IMG/VR virus record: IMGVR_UViG_3300025168_000170
Span: 1-44,173 of that record
Strand: one strand, 5' to 3'
DNA: 44,173 nucleotides
Origin: a virus
Part shown: positions 24,165-34,305 of the stretch, one piece after another
How positions within the stretch are numbered: the stretch's first letter is position 1
Layout of the letters: each line of letters begins with the position of its first letter
Notes under the pieces: generated by a model
What the model was told of the DNA's origin: nothing
Database searches by the model: none
The model's input: only the letters and a program-made list of their open reading frames with translations
Translations under genes and position numbers: made by a program

Positions 24165-27100
24165 TTTCTATAAATCCGTAAATTCCGTTTGTAGCAGAAT
24201 GGCTGCCTCCCCAATATTCTAGATACTCGCTACGGCTTCCTCCTGATAATAGGTAGGTTCCGGAGGAATCTCTAGCGTCTCTCGAAGATTTGCTTATACT
24301 TAAATCATCAAAGAAATCAAATATATCTACAAAATCCTTTCTAGTATAGTCTTCAGCATAAACATTATAGAGTTTATTTACAATATCTACTCCTAATAAT
24401 GTTACTCCATTAAATTCTCCAGTTCTATCTCGTTTACCTACCTCCACATAGTAGACAGTTTCGTCATTATGTACTGGACCCGCAGAAAGGAAGTATCCAC
24501 CTAAGGGACCATCTTGAGAGAGGGAATGGTACTTGAGGGGGGTGCGGCTGTTCTGAGTGTTAAACTCGAGGATGTGGCGAGTAGGCTCGATAGAACTCCC
24601 AGGGAAGGTTAACTGTTTCCACTGCCTATCGTTAGAGGTTTCCTTCGAATTAGACCATGATTTGGATACCCAATCATAACACCAACTCTTGGCGAACGAA
24701 CTCCAGCCGTTTCCTAAAAAAGGTTTCAGGTCTGTTACAACTCTCACATACAAGTTTTCATTAGGGTGGGTTTGCGCTGCTGCTATTCTAGCAACCCGTG
24801 CATTAATACCTAAGAGGTACTCCTCATCTTTGAAGAGTTTATTTCCCTGTCTACCAGCAGTAATCTTTGTAATACCTTGTTCATGGTTTTCGATTCTGAT
24901 ATTTCTTATAACGTACCCATTAACATTAGTTTTAGCTCTGGAAGCGGGGGAGATAAATAATTGGTAATTGTCGTTTTGGTGGAAGGTAGATGACGGGGTA
25001 ATAGTTCCTATAAAAGTACTAAACGCAGGTTCTATCACAACGCTACTAACCATGCAGTTTACTAAATTAGACGATAAAGTGTTATCTATTTCCCTCCACT
25101 GTCCCACAGTGTTTGTGTCGTATTGCGTGGTCGGCTGTACCCATTGTTTATTTTGAGTTACGTTAAATAGGGCGTACGTAAGTTTACTGTTTACTCCCGG
25201 ATAGGCAGATGCGTCTATGGAAAGACGGTATGAGTTAGACGGAGTTAATGTTCTTAAGTTAGCAGGGGTTTGGCGGTCCGTTACATCAACAACGGTCGCG
25301 ACGTTAGGGGTTTGGGCTGTTCCTAATACCCCCGACATAACACCTAGAGTTCCTGTGCCAGAAGTCCCTCCTTTGCCCTGTATGCGGATGTAAGGTAGCC
25401 CGCTCGCAGCTGTATTCCAAAACTCTATTTTCGAGGTTCCGTGTCCGAGATGCCCATCTTGATTAATTACGGGAGTTCTGTTTTCGTCTTGGAGTGCCCA
25501 GCCCGCGATTGCGGATAGCGATTTGCTTCCACGAGCTTCTAGATTTCTTGGAGGAAACTTTAAGTTTCCATTATAAGAGTAATTCATATTACCGTCTAGA
25601 GCATATCTTGCGCGAACTGTTTGGAAAGGATTGTCCGTTCCATGCCGTTGCACCAAGGTAATCCCACTTGGAGAAGTTAAATCAATATTATAAGATGGGT
25701 TGGAAGGGTTATTCCATACCGCAAACGAGTTAACTTGAGGAGCCACAAAATCTATACCAGAAAGCAGAGTATTGTTGGTGTGGTAAATCTCACTTGGGTG
25801 TTCAAACACATCCAGCGGGTTTTCGTACGTGCCATAAGCTCCGGCAGCCAAAATACCGTTTGTAAGTTCGACGTCTTCGCCTAAAACGTTAATATATACA
25901 TTGTTTATTCCTACAGCCCGTGTAGCTGCAACCCCACTCCAATCTGGGTTAAGGGCGGAGATGCTTCCTCCGAAGGTTCTAGGGTAAGATTTAGACCCTA
26001 AGTTATCTTGTATATTACCTTTAATAGAAAAGTTATGGTTAAATAATAGAGGACCAAACACATGAGCTAGGATGTTAAACCCTCCCGCGTACCTGTCACC
26101 ACCCACCTGCGTCTCTTGGTCTATCCAACACTGAAGTTGTTTTCTGAACGTGTTGTTGTAATCCCAGTAAAGTTTTTGGGTGCCTTGTCCGAACTTAAAG
26201 TTCTCGAAACCTTGGTCTGTAAAACGGTACCACCTAGCATCCTTCCTCCCACGTCTCACAAAGGTTTCCGTCATAGCTCGCAAAATCTGCGAGCCAAAAA
26301 CATCCCTTAACTGATTAAAGCTAGAAGCATTCGGTTCAAAGTCTGGGATGGCACGGGCAGGGAAGAATGATGATGAGTTAAACTCGAAGAACGGTGTAGC
26401 AGAGGTGTTATAGTATGAGTAAACTGAGGATAAACTTCCGCTTGTGTCTACAAAATTTTGAGAGGAGAAGTTAAATCCTTTTGGTACGAAGCCTGGAAGA
26501 TTAAGACCTCTGGCTTTAAGAACGGGTTGGAGGGTTCCTCCACTCATACCAAACCAATCTGTGCTAATAGGTTGGTTGAGTCCTTGTCTGTTTTGTGCCC
26601 AGCCGGTAAATTTATATTTTAAATCTTTTCTTCTGCCGGCGGTTCTTCTTGCGATAAGCTGTTTAAGACCTAAGTCATCTTCAACTCCACCACCACTCCA
26701 GAAATACCCCGGGGCTGTAGTTCCTCTTGTTCCAACGAGAGTTGCGGATGGTAGATACCGTCCGTTCTGTGGATTCCATACGCTAGGAAATACCCCAACA
26801 CCACTAAAGGAGCCACCTGCAGCCCACGCGCCTGGGAAGGCGGACGCGGTATACGAGCTATGGAGTTGGTCCATGTCGGATTGAATAGTATTTACTACTT
26901 CAATGTCTGTAGTTCCGGACCACGGGATGTCGTGGTTTGTATCACCAACGGGACCATATCGCGTTCCCCAATAATCATCAACGATACCGGACCCAACATA
27001 AATCTTATTCAGGGTGTGAAAAGGTGAGAATTGGCGGAATATATTAACGATGGTTGGGATTCCTTTACGTCCAATTTTAGTCTTGGCTAGATTTGTATAA

Positions 27101-29037
27101 TCATTAGAGGAGAAATCAATCGAAGAAACAAAAAACTTGCTGTGCACCTCCGAAGATTTGGAATTCCAAAAATCAAAAACACTCATACTATCTAAATCAC
27201 CGTTCCTAATCACACTTTCGTAGTTAAACGGAAGTTGTAAAGAAGAGGTCATAAATTTGAATGAATTATTGGCTCCCCACCCTGGTTCATTTATACCGTT
27301 TGCTTGTTTAATAGAGACAGAGCTTGAAATATATTTTGCTACACTATTGGCAGCAGTAGAGGATACTCCACACCCTGCTTCGTTAAACGTTCTTGATAAT
27401 ATAGAAGATACGCTACGAATAAAATTATCCATATTAGGACCAATACCGCAGTTCTGGTAGAACCTGCTTTCTTCCCAAGGAGGGATAGTAAGGAAAGCGT
27501 CTCGGTACTGGTAGCCCGGGTTTTTACCTCTCACAACCTGTTGTTGCCAGTAAGCAGTTTCCTTGTAAGGGATTCCCCCAATGTCCAAATAACCGTAATG
27601 GTAATTCAGCAGCTCTAAGATGGCGTCCACCGCGAAGCGGACATTGTTGTCTTGGTTCTGCGGGTCGTAATTAGCCACGCTTATAGGTATTCCAGACGCC
27701 GCTAAGGAAGTGGTCCACGCCTGTTTGAAGTTTAAGTACGTTTGGGGATTTTTTCCTAAATCAGTCTCGGTCTTGAGAGTGTAATAAAGAAGGTTTGGTA
27801 CGTAAGACTCCCATAACTCTTGAAGTCCCGACACCTGGTTGTTCGGGCTATAAACGGAGGACGGAATGACCATGTTGGTCGCGTTTGCCAGCGCCTGTCT
27901 AGTGCCTTTAGCTTTATAAAGATAGATAGCTTGTTTTAGTTGGTCACGCCACTTGTCAGGGTCATCAGAGAAAAATGTCCACCCTAAGTATCTTCCTAGG
28001 TATTGCAGAAATTCTTCAGGGCACTGTTCAATATCCAATAAGTATTGTATATCTCTAATAGAAGTTTGTACATCATAGAATCCGTACGCAAGTGCCTTAA
28101 GCATTTTACCCATAGGACCAGCGTTCTCCATCCTAGTTACGTCAAGTCCCAGGAGAGACGCGTTAACGATGTCTCTGAAGTATAACGAGTTAGGGTCGTC
28201 TTCGTTTACCCATACGTTCACAAGCGTGTCTAACGCGCTTACAAGCTGTCCTCCCGAGGCATAAAAATTACCTTGCTTTCCTGCAGCAGGAATGAACGTA
28301 GAGGAAGGAGTGTTGAACGGAACAGGTACAAACTTTTCTCGTACAGGAGACCATAAAGTAGACCCTCCCTTAGCGTTAGTGTACATCCATTTAAATAAGT
28401 TTCGTACGCCATCAGAAGTTTTAATTCTCTTACCGTAGTATATGTTGTCCATAATGGAACTATACAAAAAGGAACTTACACCTACTGAATTAGAATCAAC
28501 GACGGTTCCAGAAGTATTTTGGAAATATACCCATCCAAGCTTATCAATTAAGGTGTTGGATACAGCTGAGACGGTTGTAATATTAGGGTCAACAGTACCG
28601 CTGAATGCTTGAGCGAATGTGTCGCTTACATAATTGAATTGAGTGTGCGGAAGGGCGGAGGTTAAAAGAAAATTAGAAAATTCGTCCTTGTTCGTGAAAC
28701 TTCCAAAGGTTCTTCCCAAAGGTTTTAAAACATAATTCTCGTAAGTGGTAGGGCTTACATCGGTAAGATTATTGAAGGGTACAAAGTATGGGACGTACGC
28801 TTCACTTCCACTAAAAGCAGATACTTGGAGATTGTAAGTTGTCGGTGCGCCAAGCAAACTAGAAACATTATTAGCAAGATAAAGGATAGACCCTAAAACC
28901 CTATACTGTAAATCCTCCTCGGACCCAAATAAGTTGTACTCGGTCGTTTCATAATACTCAGGAACAATTCGTCTGATTACTTCAATGTAATTAGATTGAA
29001 AGTGTTCTTGTCCCGCCCCTTTGTCCGACATTGTCAT
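24157..29037 (-). CDS. Giant baseplate-fibre linker (1626 residues) with P2 gpI-like region and adhesin modules
   Basis: Residues about 325-400 (IRDIQYLLDIEQCPEEFLQY, then GWTFFSDDPDKWRDQLKQAI, YLYKAKGTRQAL) match the tail protein I type domain of contractile-tail baseplates, which connects the J-like wedge to the fibres. The gene directly follows the J/gp6-like gene, the usual I position. Beyond this the protein is far longer than gpI (about 170-200 residues). It has a long beta-rich middle and C-terminal modules of the same type as the 1501-residue protein (SYRLSIDASAYP at about 1269, TYALFNVTQNKQW at 1287, EEYLLGINARVA at 1405, CYDWVSKSWSN at 1453). It is probably a fused linker and receptor-binding protein. 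An in-frame ATG two codons in is an alternative start. Confidence 0.8.
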   Translation of the reverse strand: MTMSDKGAGQEHFQSNYIEVIRRIVPEYYETTEYNLFGSEEDLQYRVLGSILYLANNVSSLLGAPTTYNLQVSAFSGSEAYVPYFVPFNNLTDVSPTTYENYVLKPLGRTFGSFTNKDEFSNFLLTSALPHTQFNYVSDTFAQAFSGTVDPNITTVSAVSNTLIDKLGWVYFQNTSGTVVDSNSVGVSSFLYSSIMDNIYYGKRIKTSDGVRNLFKWMYTNAKGGSTLWSPVREKFVPVPFNTPSSTFIPAAGKQGNFYASGGQLVSALDTLVNVWVNEDDPNSLYFRDIVNASLLGLDVTRMENAGPMGKMLKALAYGFYDVQTSIRDIQYLLDIEQCPEEFLQYLGRYLGWTFFSDDPDKWRDQLKQAIYLYKAKGTRQALANATNMVIPSSVYSPNNQVSGLQELWESYVPNLLYYTLKTETDLGKNPQTYLNFKQAWTTSLAASGIPISVANYDPQNQDNNVRFAVDAILELLNYHYGYLDIGGIPYKETAYWQQQVVRGKNPGYQYRDAFLTIPPWEESRFYQNCGIGPNMDNFIRSVSSILSRTFNEAGCGVSSTAANSVAKYISSSVSIKQANGINEPGWGANNSFKFMTSSLQLPFNYESVIRNGDLDSMSVFDFWNSKSSEVHSKFFVSSIDFSSNDYTNLAKTKIGRKGIPTIVNIFRQFSPFHTLNKIYVGSGIVDDYWGTRYGPVGDTNHDIPWSGTTDIEVVNTIQSDMDQLHSSYTASAFPGAWAAGGSFSGVGVFPSVWNPQNGRYLPSATLVGTRGTTAPGYFWSGGGVEDDLGLKQLIARRTAGRRKDLKYKFTGWAQNRQGLNQPISTDWFGMSGGTLQPVLKARGLNLPGFVPKGFNFSSQNFVDTSGSLSSVYSYYNTSATPFFEFNSSSFFPARAIPDFEPNASSFNQLRDVFGSQILRAMTETFVRRGRKDARWYRFTDQGFENFKFGQGTQKLYWDYNNTFRKQLQCWIDQETQVGGDRYAGGFNILAHVFGPLLFNHNFSIKGNIQDNLGSKSYPRTFGGSISALNPDWSGVAATRAVGINNVYINVLGEDVELTNGILAAGAYGTYENPLDVFEHPSEIYHTNNTLLSGIDFVAPQVNSFAVWNNPSNPSYNIDLTSPSGITLVQRHGTDNPFQTVRARYALDGNMNYSYNGNLKFPPRNLEARGSKSLSAIAGWALQDENRTPVINQDGHLGHGTSKIEFWNTAASGLPYIRIQGKGGTSGTGTLGVMSGVLGTAQTPNVATVVDVTDRQTPANLRTLTPSNSYRLSIDASAYPGVNSKLTYALFNVTQNKQWVQPTTQYDTNTVGQWREIDNTLSSNLVNCMVSSVVIEPAFSTFIGTITPSSTFHQNDNYQLFISPASRAKTNVNGYVIRNIRIENHEQGITKITAGRQGNKLFKDEEYLLGINARVARIAAAQTHPNENLYVRVVTDLKPFLGNGWSSFAKSWCYDWVSKSWSNSKETSNDRQWKQLTFPGSSIEPTRHILEFNTQNSRTPLKYHSLSQDGPLGGYFLSAGPVHNDETVYYVEVGKRDRTGEFNGVTLLGVDIVNKLYNVYAEDYTRKDFVDIFDFFDDLSISKSSRDARDSSGTYLLSGGSRSEYLEYWGGSHSATNGIYGFIEND

Positions 29038-29039
29038 AG

Positions 29040-30671
29040 TTACACAAGCTCCGTACTAAATTCAAAGTTGTTTAACTGGACAATCTCGTTAAAATTAACA
29101 TAAACTTCTTCTGGAAGATTGTTTACTTGAAAGAACCTAATCTCTGGGACCGTTAACATAAAGTTGTTAACATCAGCCATGCTTATCTTTTGCCCGAAAG
29201 CTAAGTTATCAACGTCAAAGAACTCAAGAAGTTTATCTGCTGCTTTTTGTTGAATCGAATCTATAAACCTCTTGTTTGATTTATCTATGTAAAGGGTTGC
29301 TACCATATCTAACGTTCTTACTACTCCATCAGAAATAACAATGTCATCAGTTAACATTTTGTAGTTCTTAAAATAATCTAACAGTTCCTTTTTCATTGCA
29401 ACAGATGCTCTTTCTAGCTGAGTCTGGGATGCTTTAGAGAGCACGAACAAGTCAATAACGTTAGCTGCAGCCCCATTAGTTCTTAAAGAAGCCATAGCTT
29501 TGGCAGTCGTTCCTCCTGTACCCACAAACGAATTGGCGAGAACATTATAATCTTCTCCCGTAACTGCTCTGTATTGAGTTCGGAAGAAGTAAGGCGCGTA
29601 ACGTTTTGCGTGAGCTACGGACTCGGGAGGGTTTCCTCCTGAGCCTTTGGTTGTGTTTGTTATAGTTGCGTCAATCGGGTCGGTCCCTGCATTAAAGCAC
29701 CTTACGGTAGTGTCCAATGTTCCTTGGGCAATATTTCCATTACCTCCCCCACCAGTGCGGTAAGTTACTACGAAATTAGCGCCAGGGCTAGGAAGCCTTC
29801 CTCGCACTCCATCGCCGAAAGTAAGTACACACCCAAACCCACCAGTATATGTTTTCTCGAAAACAGGGGTCGTTCCGCCGGATGCTAAGAATAAGTTACT
29901 AATCTCGTTATATTTGATTCCGTTACCCGTTCCCTCAGTTGAAGATACACCAATGCTTCCCTCAATGACGGGACCATCAGTAATCTCAAAGGTTTGACGT
30001 GTTTTTACACCTCCTCTGAATACTCCTTGCGCAGTATTAAACTGCCCTTCGACCAAAAATAACCCGCTCGCGACCTGCCCATTGAAGTTCGTCGCGTCCA
30101 AGGATAAGTCCTGAGAAAATAAATCCAATGTCCCATCGGTTAATTGTTTTGTTACCGTGTAGGTTAGAGGAGAGTTACTTCTCTGGTTAATAACCTGAAT
30201 GCTTCGCGCGGCATTGTTGATTACCACCGGGAAACTTGGGGTAACGTCAGTGGGGAAGGTTAGAAGACCGGTAGCTTTGGAGGCGGTAGGTCCTTTCATA
30301 CTTACACCAATCAACTCCAGAAGCCTTTTTAAGTTGTCCTCATTCTTTACTGTATCAATGTACATTTCATTGGCTGTCATGTCTGCACGTAAGGCTAGAA
30401 CGGAGGACATATAAGCAAACATCTCCAACAACATCTGACCTAAGTCTGAGGCTGCGAAGTTATTATAGTCCAGAGGATACACTGACCTTAAGTAGTTTTG
30501 CAGAGCCTCACGGTACTGGTCAAACCCGTTTATATTGTAATCAATAAGGTCGGACTTTCGGTCGTCAGGTACCTGTCCTAATTTTAAAAAGTCGGACTCA
30601 ATGGTCCCATCAAAGCCTGAGATGTTATACAGACCTTGGAAATAGCGAGAGTAATCGGTGTTAGTTGGCAT
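29040..30671 (-). CDS. Baseplate wedge protein, J-like / T4 gp6-like
   Basis: This 543-residue protein should form the wedge ring around the baseplate hub. The N-terminal QNYLRSVYPLDYNNFAASDL, then GQMLLEMFAYMSSVLALRAD and NEMYIDTVKNEDNLKRLLEL, is the diagnostic gp6/baseplate-J pattern. A beta-rich centre contains TFGDGVRGRLPSPG. The C-terminal YRAVTGEDYNVLANSF, TLYIDKSN and KISMADVNNFMLTVPEIRFF complete the J-like fold. It is somewhat shorter than T4 gp6 (660 residues). Immediate neighbours are gp25 upstream and the gpI-like gene downstream, the conserved order W-J-I of contractile systems. Confidence 0.93.
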   Translation of the reverse strand: MPTNTDYSRYFQGLYNISGFDGTIESDFLKLGQVPDDRKSDLIDYNINGFDQYREALQNYLRSVYPLDYNNFAASDLGQMLLEMFAYMSSVLALRADMTANEMYIDTVKNEDNLKRLLELIGVSMKGPTASKATGLLTFPTDVTPSFPVVINNAARSIQVINQRSNSPLTYTVTKQLTDGTLDLFSQDLSLDATNFNGQVASGLFLVEGQFNTAQGVFRGGVKTRQTFEITDGPVIEGSIGVSSTEGTGNGIKYNEISNLFLASGGTTPVFEKTYTGGFGCVLTFGDGVRGRLPSPGANFVVTYRTGGGGNGNIAQGTLDTTVRCFNAGTDPIDATITNTTKGSGGNPPESVAHAKRYAPYFFRTQYRAVTGEDYNVLANSFVGTGGTTAKAMASLRTNGAAANVIDLFVLSKASQTQLERASVAMKKELLDYFKNYKMLTDDIVISDGVVRTLDMVATLYIDKSNKRFIDSIQQKAADKLLEFFDVDNLAFGQKISMADVNNFMLTVPEIRFFQVNNLPEEVYVNFNEIVQLNNFEFSTELV

Positions 30672-30673
30672 AG

Positions 30674-31084
30674 TTATACGAGAACCTCCACCAGTTCTCC
30701 ATTTAATAAATCATCTTTCGATGTGATGTAAAGCTCTACTTTTAAAGTATGGTTTTCGTAGTCGGGTGTTAAAGATATACGTTTAACGATAACTCTTGTT
30801 TCATATTTAGAGATTGTTTCTAAAATCTGAGTTCTTAAACCGTCAATCATATCGTCAGTAAATTGCTCAAACACAGAGGCTCTTAAATCGGTACCGTAGT
30901 CAGGTCTCATCACCCTGGCACCTCTTCCTGTCATGATTAATTGCACAACACAATCCCTTAAAGACCGTAAATTTTCATTCTGTGCAACGTATCCACCAAT
31001 CCCTTCATTCATCATAGGGAAAGCAACGCCTAAAATATTATTCTTAGCGCTAGTTTTTACATAAGTTAGTTCAAAGTTGGTCAT
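30674..31084 (-). CDS. Baseplate wedge protein gp25-like (GPW/gp25 family)
   Basis: This 136-residue protein is a small wedge component that starts sheath polymerisation. It shows the family order: an N-terminal strand, NLRSLRDCVVQLIMTGRGAR, VMRPDYGTDLRASVFEQ, a helix DDMIDGLRTQILETISKYET, and strands RVIVKRISLTP and TLKVELYIT. The MRPDYG block corresponds to the conserved P-xYG site after the TxxGER-type motif, here in the form TGRGAR. Length is typical (T4 gp25 is 132 residues). It lies directly before the J-like wedge gene. Confidence 0.93.
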   Translation of the reverse strand: MTNFELTYVKTSAKNNILGVAFPMMNEGIGGYVAQNENLRSLRDCVVQLIMTGRGARVMRPDYGTDLRASVFEQFTDDMIDGLRTQILETISKYETRVIVKRISLTPDYENHTLKVELYITSKDDLLNGELVEVLV

Positions 31085-31086
31085 GT

Positions 31087-34000
31087 TTAAGGGTTTGGTA
31101 TTAAGATATTATGAAAGAATCCTTTTTGGCTGTCATAGTTTCGCTTGGCTTCAGATGTATTTAGAGGTCGAGAGTAAACCTTAAAACTTCCGATAAAGCC
31201 GTCTAAACCACTGCGAGGAATAATTCTTCTACTAGAAGAGGTTCCACCTTTTCCTCCAGAGAGTGGCGGGTCATGTTGACCCACAACATAATCTCCCATC
31301 GTACCGCAGTCGATTGAGGATACAGAACCCCCTTTTTGTGTCTGTTGATGGTAGTTATTAGTATTACTTCCTAGAAATCCTTGAGGTCTGAAGTTAGTAC
31401 CCGGTATTTTGGGTATGTTATCCGTATAACCACCTCCAATAATCCAAGGAGTGAATACCGGAAACGCTACTCGTTCGGGGGTACACCTTTCATCATAAAC
31501 AGTGTTCCCTAAAAAGCTTTCAGCCGTGGGGTCATTAAATAAAATCACGTCGGAGTTATTTTCCAGTTCTATCTTCACTCCGGTTGGGAGGACAGTATCG
31601 TCGGGAGACCCTCCAAATGTGTCCGTTATTGAGGAGGTAGTAAGCAATTCTCCGTCAAAATGAAAATCTACTTTATTTTGGGGGTAGTCGAAAGATACGC
31701 TGATATGGTGGTACCCAGAGCTAACATCTTGTATTCCGTAGCCACTGGTGGTAACCATATAATTAGTTAAGGCGTCACCGCTAGGAATGTACATTCCCAC
31801 TTGCGTAGTTTCTCCTACCAGTGGGGTGACTGATGAGGCGGACCACCTCTCAGCTAAACAAACACTATGACCCCAAGTTGTCAGGGGTTCTGTAGCATAT
31901 GATTGGTTTTGTCCTACAGTAGGGGAAATACAAAACTCCAACCCACTTGAATGAAAATCATAAACGCCACTAGTAGTATTATTGGGGGAGCCCTGGTCTC
32001 TCCAACCCATTATCATTCCTATAGTTCTATCAAAATTGGTACCACCCGCCGTTAGTCCGTTGGATTGGGATGTCTGTGATTGTGTAGAGGCAGCTATAAA
32101 GTTTGAGGGGACCGGACCACTATTTTCGTTAGCGAATGCCAATCTATACCTATGGTTATCATCCATATCTCTATGAACTCTCGGGACATAAGCCCAAAAA
32201 TCTAAAGTAACCCCCTTTTGGCTGTAGAATAGATTATCTAAAGGTCTCACCCCTCTAAAAGGTAGATTAGGTTGTAAAGTGTTGTAATCTTTGGTTGAGT
32301 TAGGCATTCTCACATAAGAGCCTCTAATATCAGCCCACAAAGGGTTTTGAGAGGCTTCTTCATCAAAAATAGTTCCCCCAAAATAAGCTTGCCCTACACC
32401 CGAAGGAAATATAAATGATTTATCATACCCTACCAACTTTCCGTCGAGACGGTTGGAACCTTCAGCTGCATTATTTAAAGCGTACAAAGTTCCCGAGGGT
32501 TGGGTGACTGCGTCTGGGTCTAGGAAATTGTAACATACCAACAAATCCTTGGATACAATATCATCAGTCAAGGATTTGTATAACGGGGTTGTTGCACTTA
32601 AACTTCCAGAAGTTTGTCTATGTGTCCAGTCTCCCAGACCAATTGGGTCTACCGCTAATGATGCGACGGACCTCGCTGGGATATCAGTAGGGGCTACCAC
32701 GTACCTCGCTTGGAACGGGGCAATAACACTATCTAAATCTTCTGAGAATAGTGTTATATTTTGTTGTACGTTTAGGGGGATGTCTGATTGCTTTAGATAA
32801 GAGAAGTCGTTGATAGGAATCCTAGGGAGCTCTTTCCAAGTACCGACTTTACTTAAAATATTTTCTGGGAGGTCGATGTCTACTACGGACTTAGATTTAG
32901 TATTCCATGGGACGGTTTGCCCTCCTTCTAAGGTATAGAAGGTCAGGCTTTTAAGGTGGTCGGGTAGGTCGTTATATTGCAACATATACTCAAACGCTTT
33001 ACCGATAGGTGGCTCATATTGGAAGAACATTCCCTCCCCTAAAGGATGGGTCCTATTAGTTACTAAAAAGACTTCTCTCCCATAAATCGCTGCTATTGTT
33101 AACTGTCTTTTTCGCTTCTTTATCTTTCCATCATACACGGAAGCTACTGCGCCCAGCTGCGCGGTATACGATTGGACGAGCGCGTCTTTTGCGCCATACC
33201 CGTTTGCTAAAATCTCGCTGATGTAACCGGAAACCTCGACCATGTGGGACATTTTATCGTCTTCAAATTGCTGGAGGACATCGTCGTATTTCCAAAAATC
33301 CTGTACCCGGGGGTTCTCACCCTCGTATGCTTTATTTAAATCAAAAATAGTATTTACAGTACTCTCCCCGTCCTCCTCCGTAAAAGATAAGCCTCGCCCG
33401 CCACGGTTGGAGGGGTATTGAAGGTCCCACATGTCGGCAGAGACAGGGTAAGGTGTAATATTAGGAACCTCCCCAGTTCTAGAGTCGTAGTACAGCCCAT
33501 CTCTAGACAGTACGAACCTCTCTTCCGTAGATATGGGAGGACCAAAATCTAAATCGAAGACGGGGTCCAGGTCTCCTAAGGTTCCAGACGCTTGAGCTCT
33601 CAGAGAATTCAACACTCTTTGATTATTAACAAAGGGAGCGATGATTTGTGTTTGGATAAATCGCTTATTACTCTCCATTGCTATTTCCACCTTCTCCTGC
33701 GCGGACGGGGGTAGCGCATCTAAGTTTAGAGCAGACAGGTTAAGAACTGGATTTGACAGTTCCCCCGTAGCTCTTAGTTCTAGGATGGATGCAATAGCAG
33801 CTATGGTGTCATCTATCTGCTTAATCGCTACTTGAAGTTCGGATACAGCGATTCCTAATGTCGAGATTTTCGCTGTGGTGATATTACTAGTAGGAGTTTC
33901 AGTGGTAGAGAAATATGAATTCACTTCATCGGACATGTCAGATACATCTTGCGAAGATGTTTCGGGTGGGACAGTTCCAGGAACGTATACTGGCTGGTTA

Positions 34001-34293
34001 GACTGGTTAAATTCCGGATTATTTAGCAAAGATGCTCCAGTAGAAACCGATTTAGCGGGAGCACTTAAAGACTCTTGACGGTTAGCAGCACCTGGACCAC
34101 CTCCATTAGCAACCTGAATTCTTCCCGCTACAGGGCTCCGTAAAGTTGAAACCCCAGACAACTTGGCTATTTTACTGTTAGCGGTTGATAGGGATACTTG
34201 TTTAGCTTCCTTATCTACAAGTAAGGAATTGCTCAACCCCGTTAAAGCCTGTGAAGGCATTAAGTTGAGAGATTTTTCTGTGAATAACGTCAT
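31087..34293 (-). CDS. LamG-domain virion protein (1068 residues)
   Basis: The C-terminal half (about 585-1060) reads as a LamG/concanavalin-A-like jelly roll. It contains LLVCYNFLDPDA, LDGKLVGYD, GVTLDFWAYVP, the classical GYHHISVSFDYPQNKVDFHF with DGELL, and the closing GLDGFIGSFKVYSRPLNTSE. Such domains bind carbohydrates. The N-terminal half is different: a helical stretch at about 145-240, a loop DGLYYDSRTGEVP, and a second helical stretch at 335-400. It is encoded between gp25 and an unknown virion protein, within the baseplate rather than the fibre part of the operon. I infer a baseplate-attached appendage that recognises host glycans. No gp7, gp8 or gp10 relative is otherwise evident, so the N-terminal half could fill a wedge role. 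The start has no ribosome site. Confidence 0.8.
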   Translation of the reverse strand: MTLFTEKSLNLMPSQALTGLSNSLLVDKEAKQVSLSTANSKIAKLSGVSTLRSPVAGRIQVANGGGPGAANRQESLSAPAKSVSTGASLLNNPEFNQSNQPVYVPGTVPPETSSQDVSDMSDEVNSYFSTTETPTSNITTAKISTLGIAVSELQVAIKQIDDTIAAIASILELRATGELSNPVLNLSALNLDALPPSAQEKVEIAMESNKRFIQTQIIAPFVNNQRVLNSLRAQASGTLGDLDPVFDLDFGPPISTEERFVLSRDGLYYDSRTGEVPNITPYPVSADMWDLQYPSNRGGRGLSFTEEDGESTVNTIFDLNKAYEGENPRVQDFWKYDDVLQQFEDDKMSHMVEVSGYISEILANGYGAKDALVQSYTAQLGAVASVYDGKIKKRKRQLTIAAIYGREVFLVTNRTHPLGEGMFFQYEPPIGKAFEYMLQYNDLPDHLKSLTFYTLEGGQTVPWNTKSKSVVDIDLPENILSKVGTWKELPRIPINDFSYLKQSDIPLNVQQNITLFSEDLDSVIAPFQARYVVAPTDIPARSVASLAVDPIGLGDWTHRQTSGSLSATTPLYKSLTDDIVSKDLLVCYNFLDPDAVTQPSGTLYALNNAAEGSNRLDGKLVGYDKSFIFPSGVGQAYFGGTIFDEEASQNPLWADIRGSYVRMPNSTKDYNTLQPNLPFRGVRPLDNLFYSQKGVTLDFWAYVPRVHRDMDDNHRYRLAFANENSGPVPSNFIAASTQSQTSQSNGLTAGGTNFDRTIGMIMGWRDQGSPNNTTSGVYDFHSSGLEFCISPTVGQNQSYATEPLTTWGHSVCLAERWSASSVTPLVGETTQVGMYIPSGDALTNYMVTTSGYGIQDVSSGYHHISVSFDYPQNKVDFHFDGELLTTSSITDTFGGSPDDTVLPTGVKIELENNSDVILFNDPTAESFLGNTVYDERCTPERVAFPVFTPWIIGGGYTDNIPKIPGTNFRPQGFLGSNTNNYHQQTQKGGSVSSIDCGTMGDYVVGQHDPPLSGGKGGTSSSRRIIPRSGLDGFIGSFKVYSRPLNTSEAKRNYDSQKGFFHNILIPNP

Positions 34294-34305
34294 CGTCTAT
34301 TGTAT

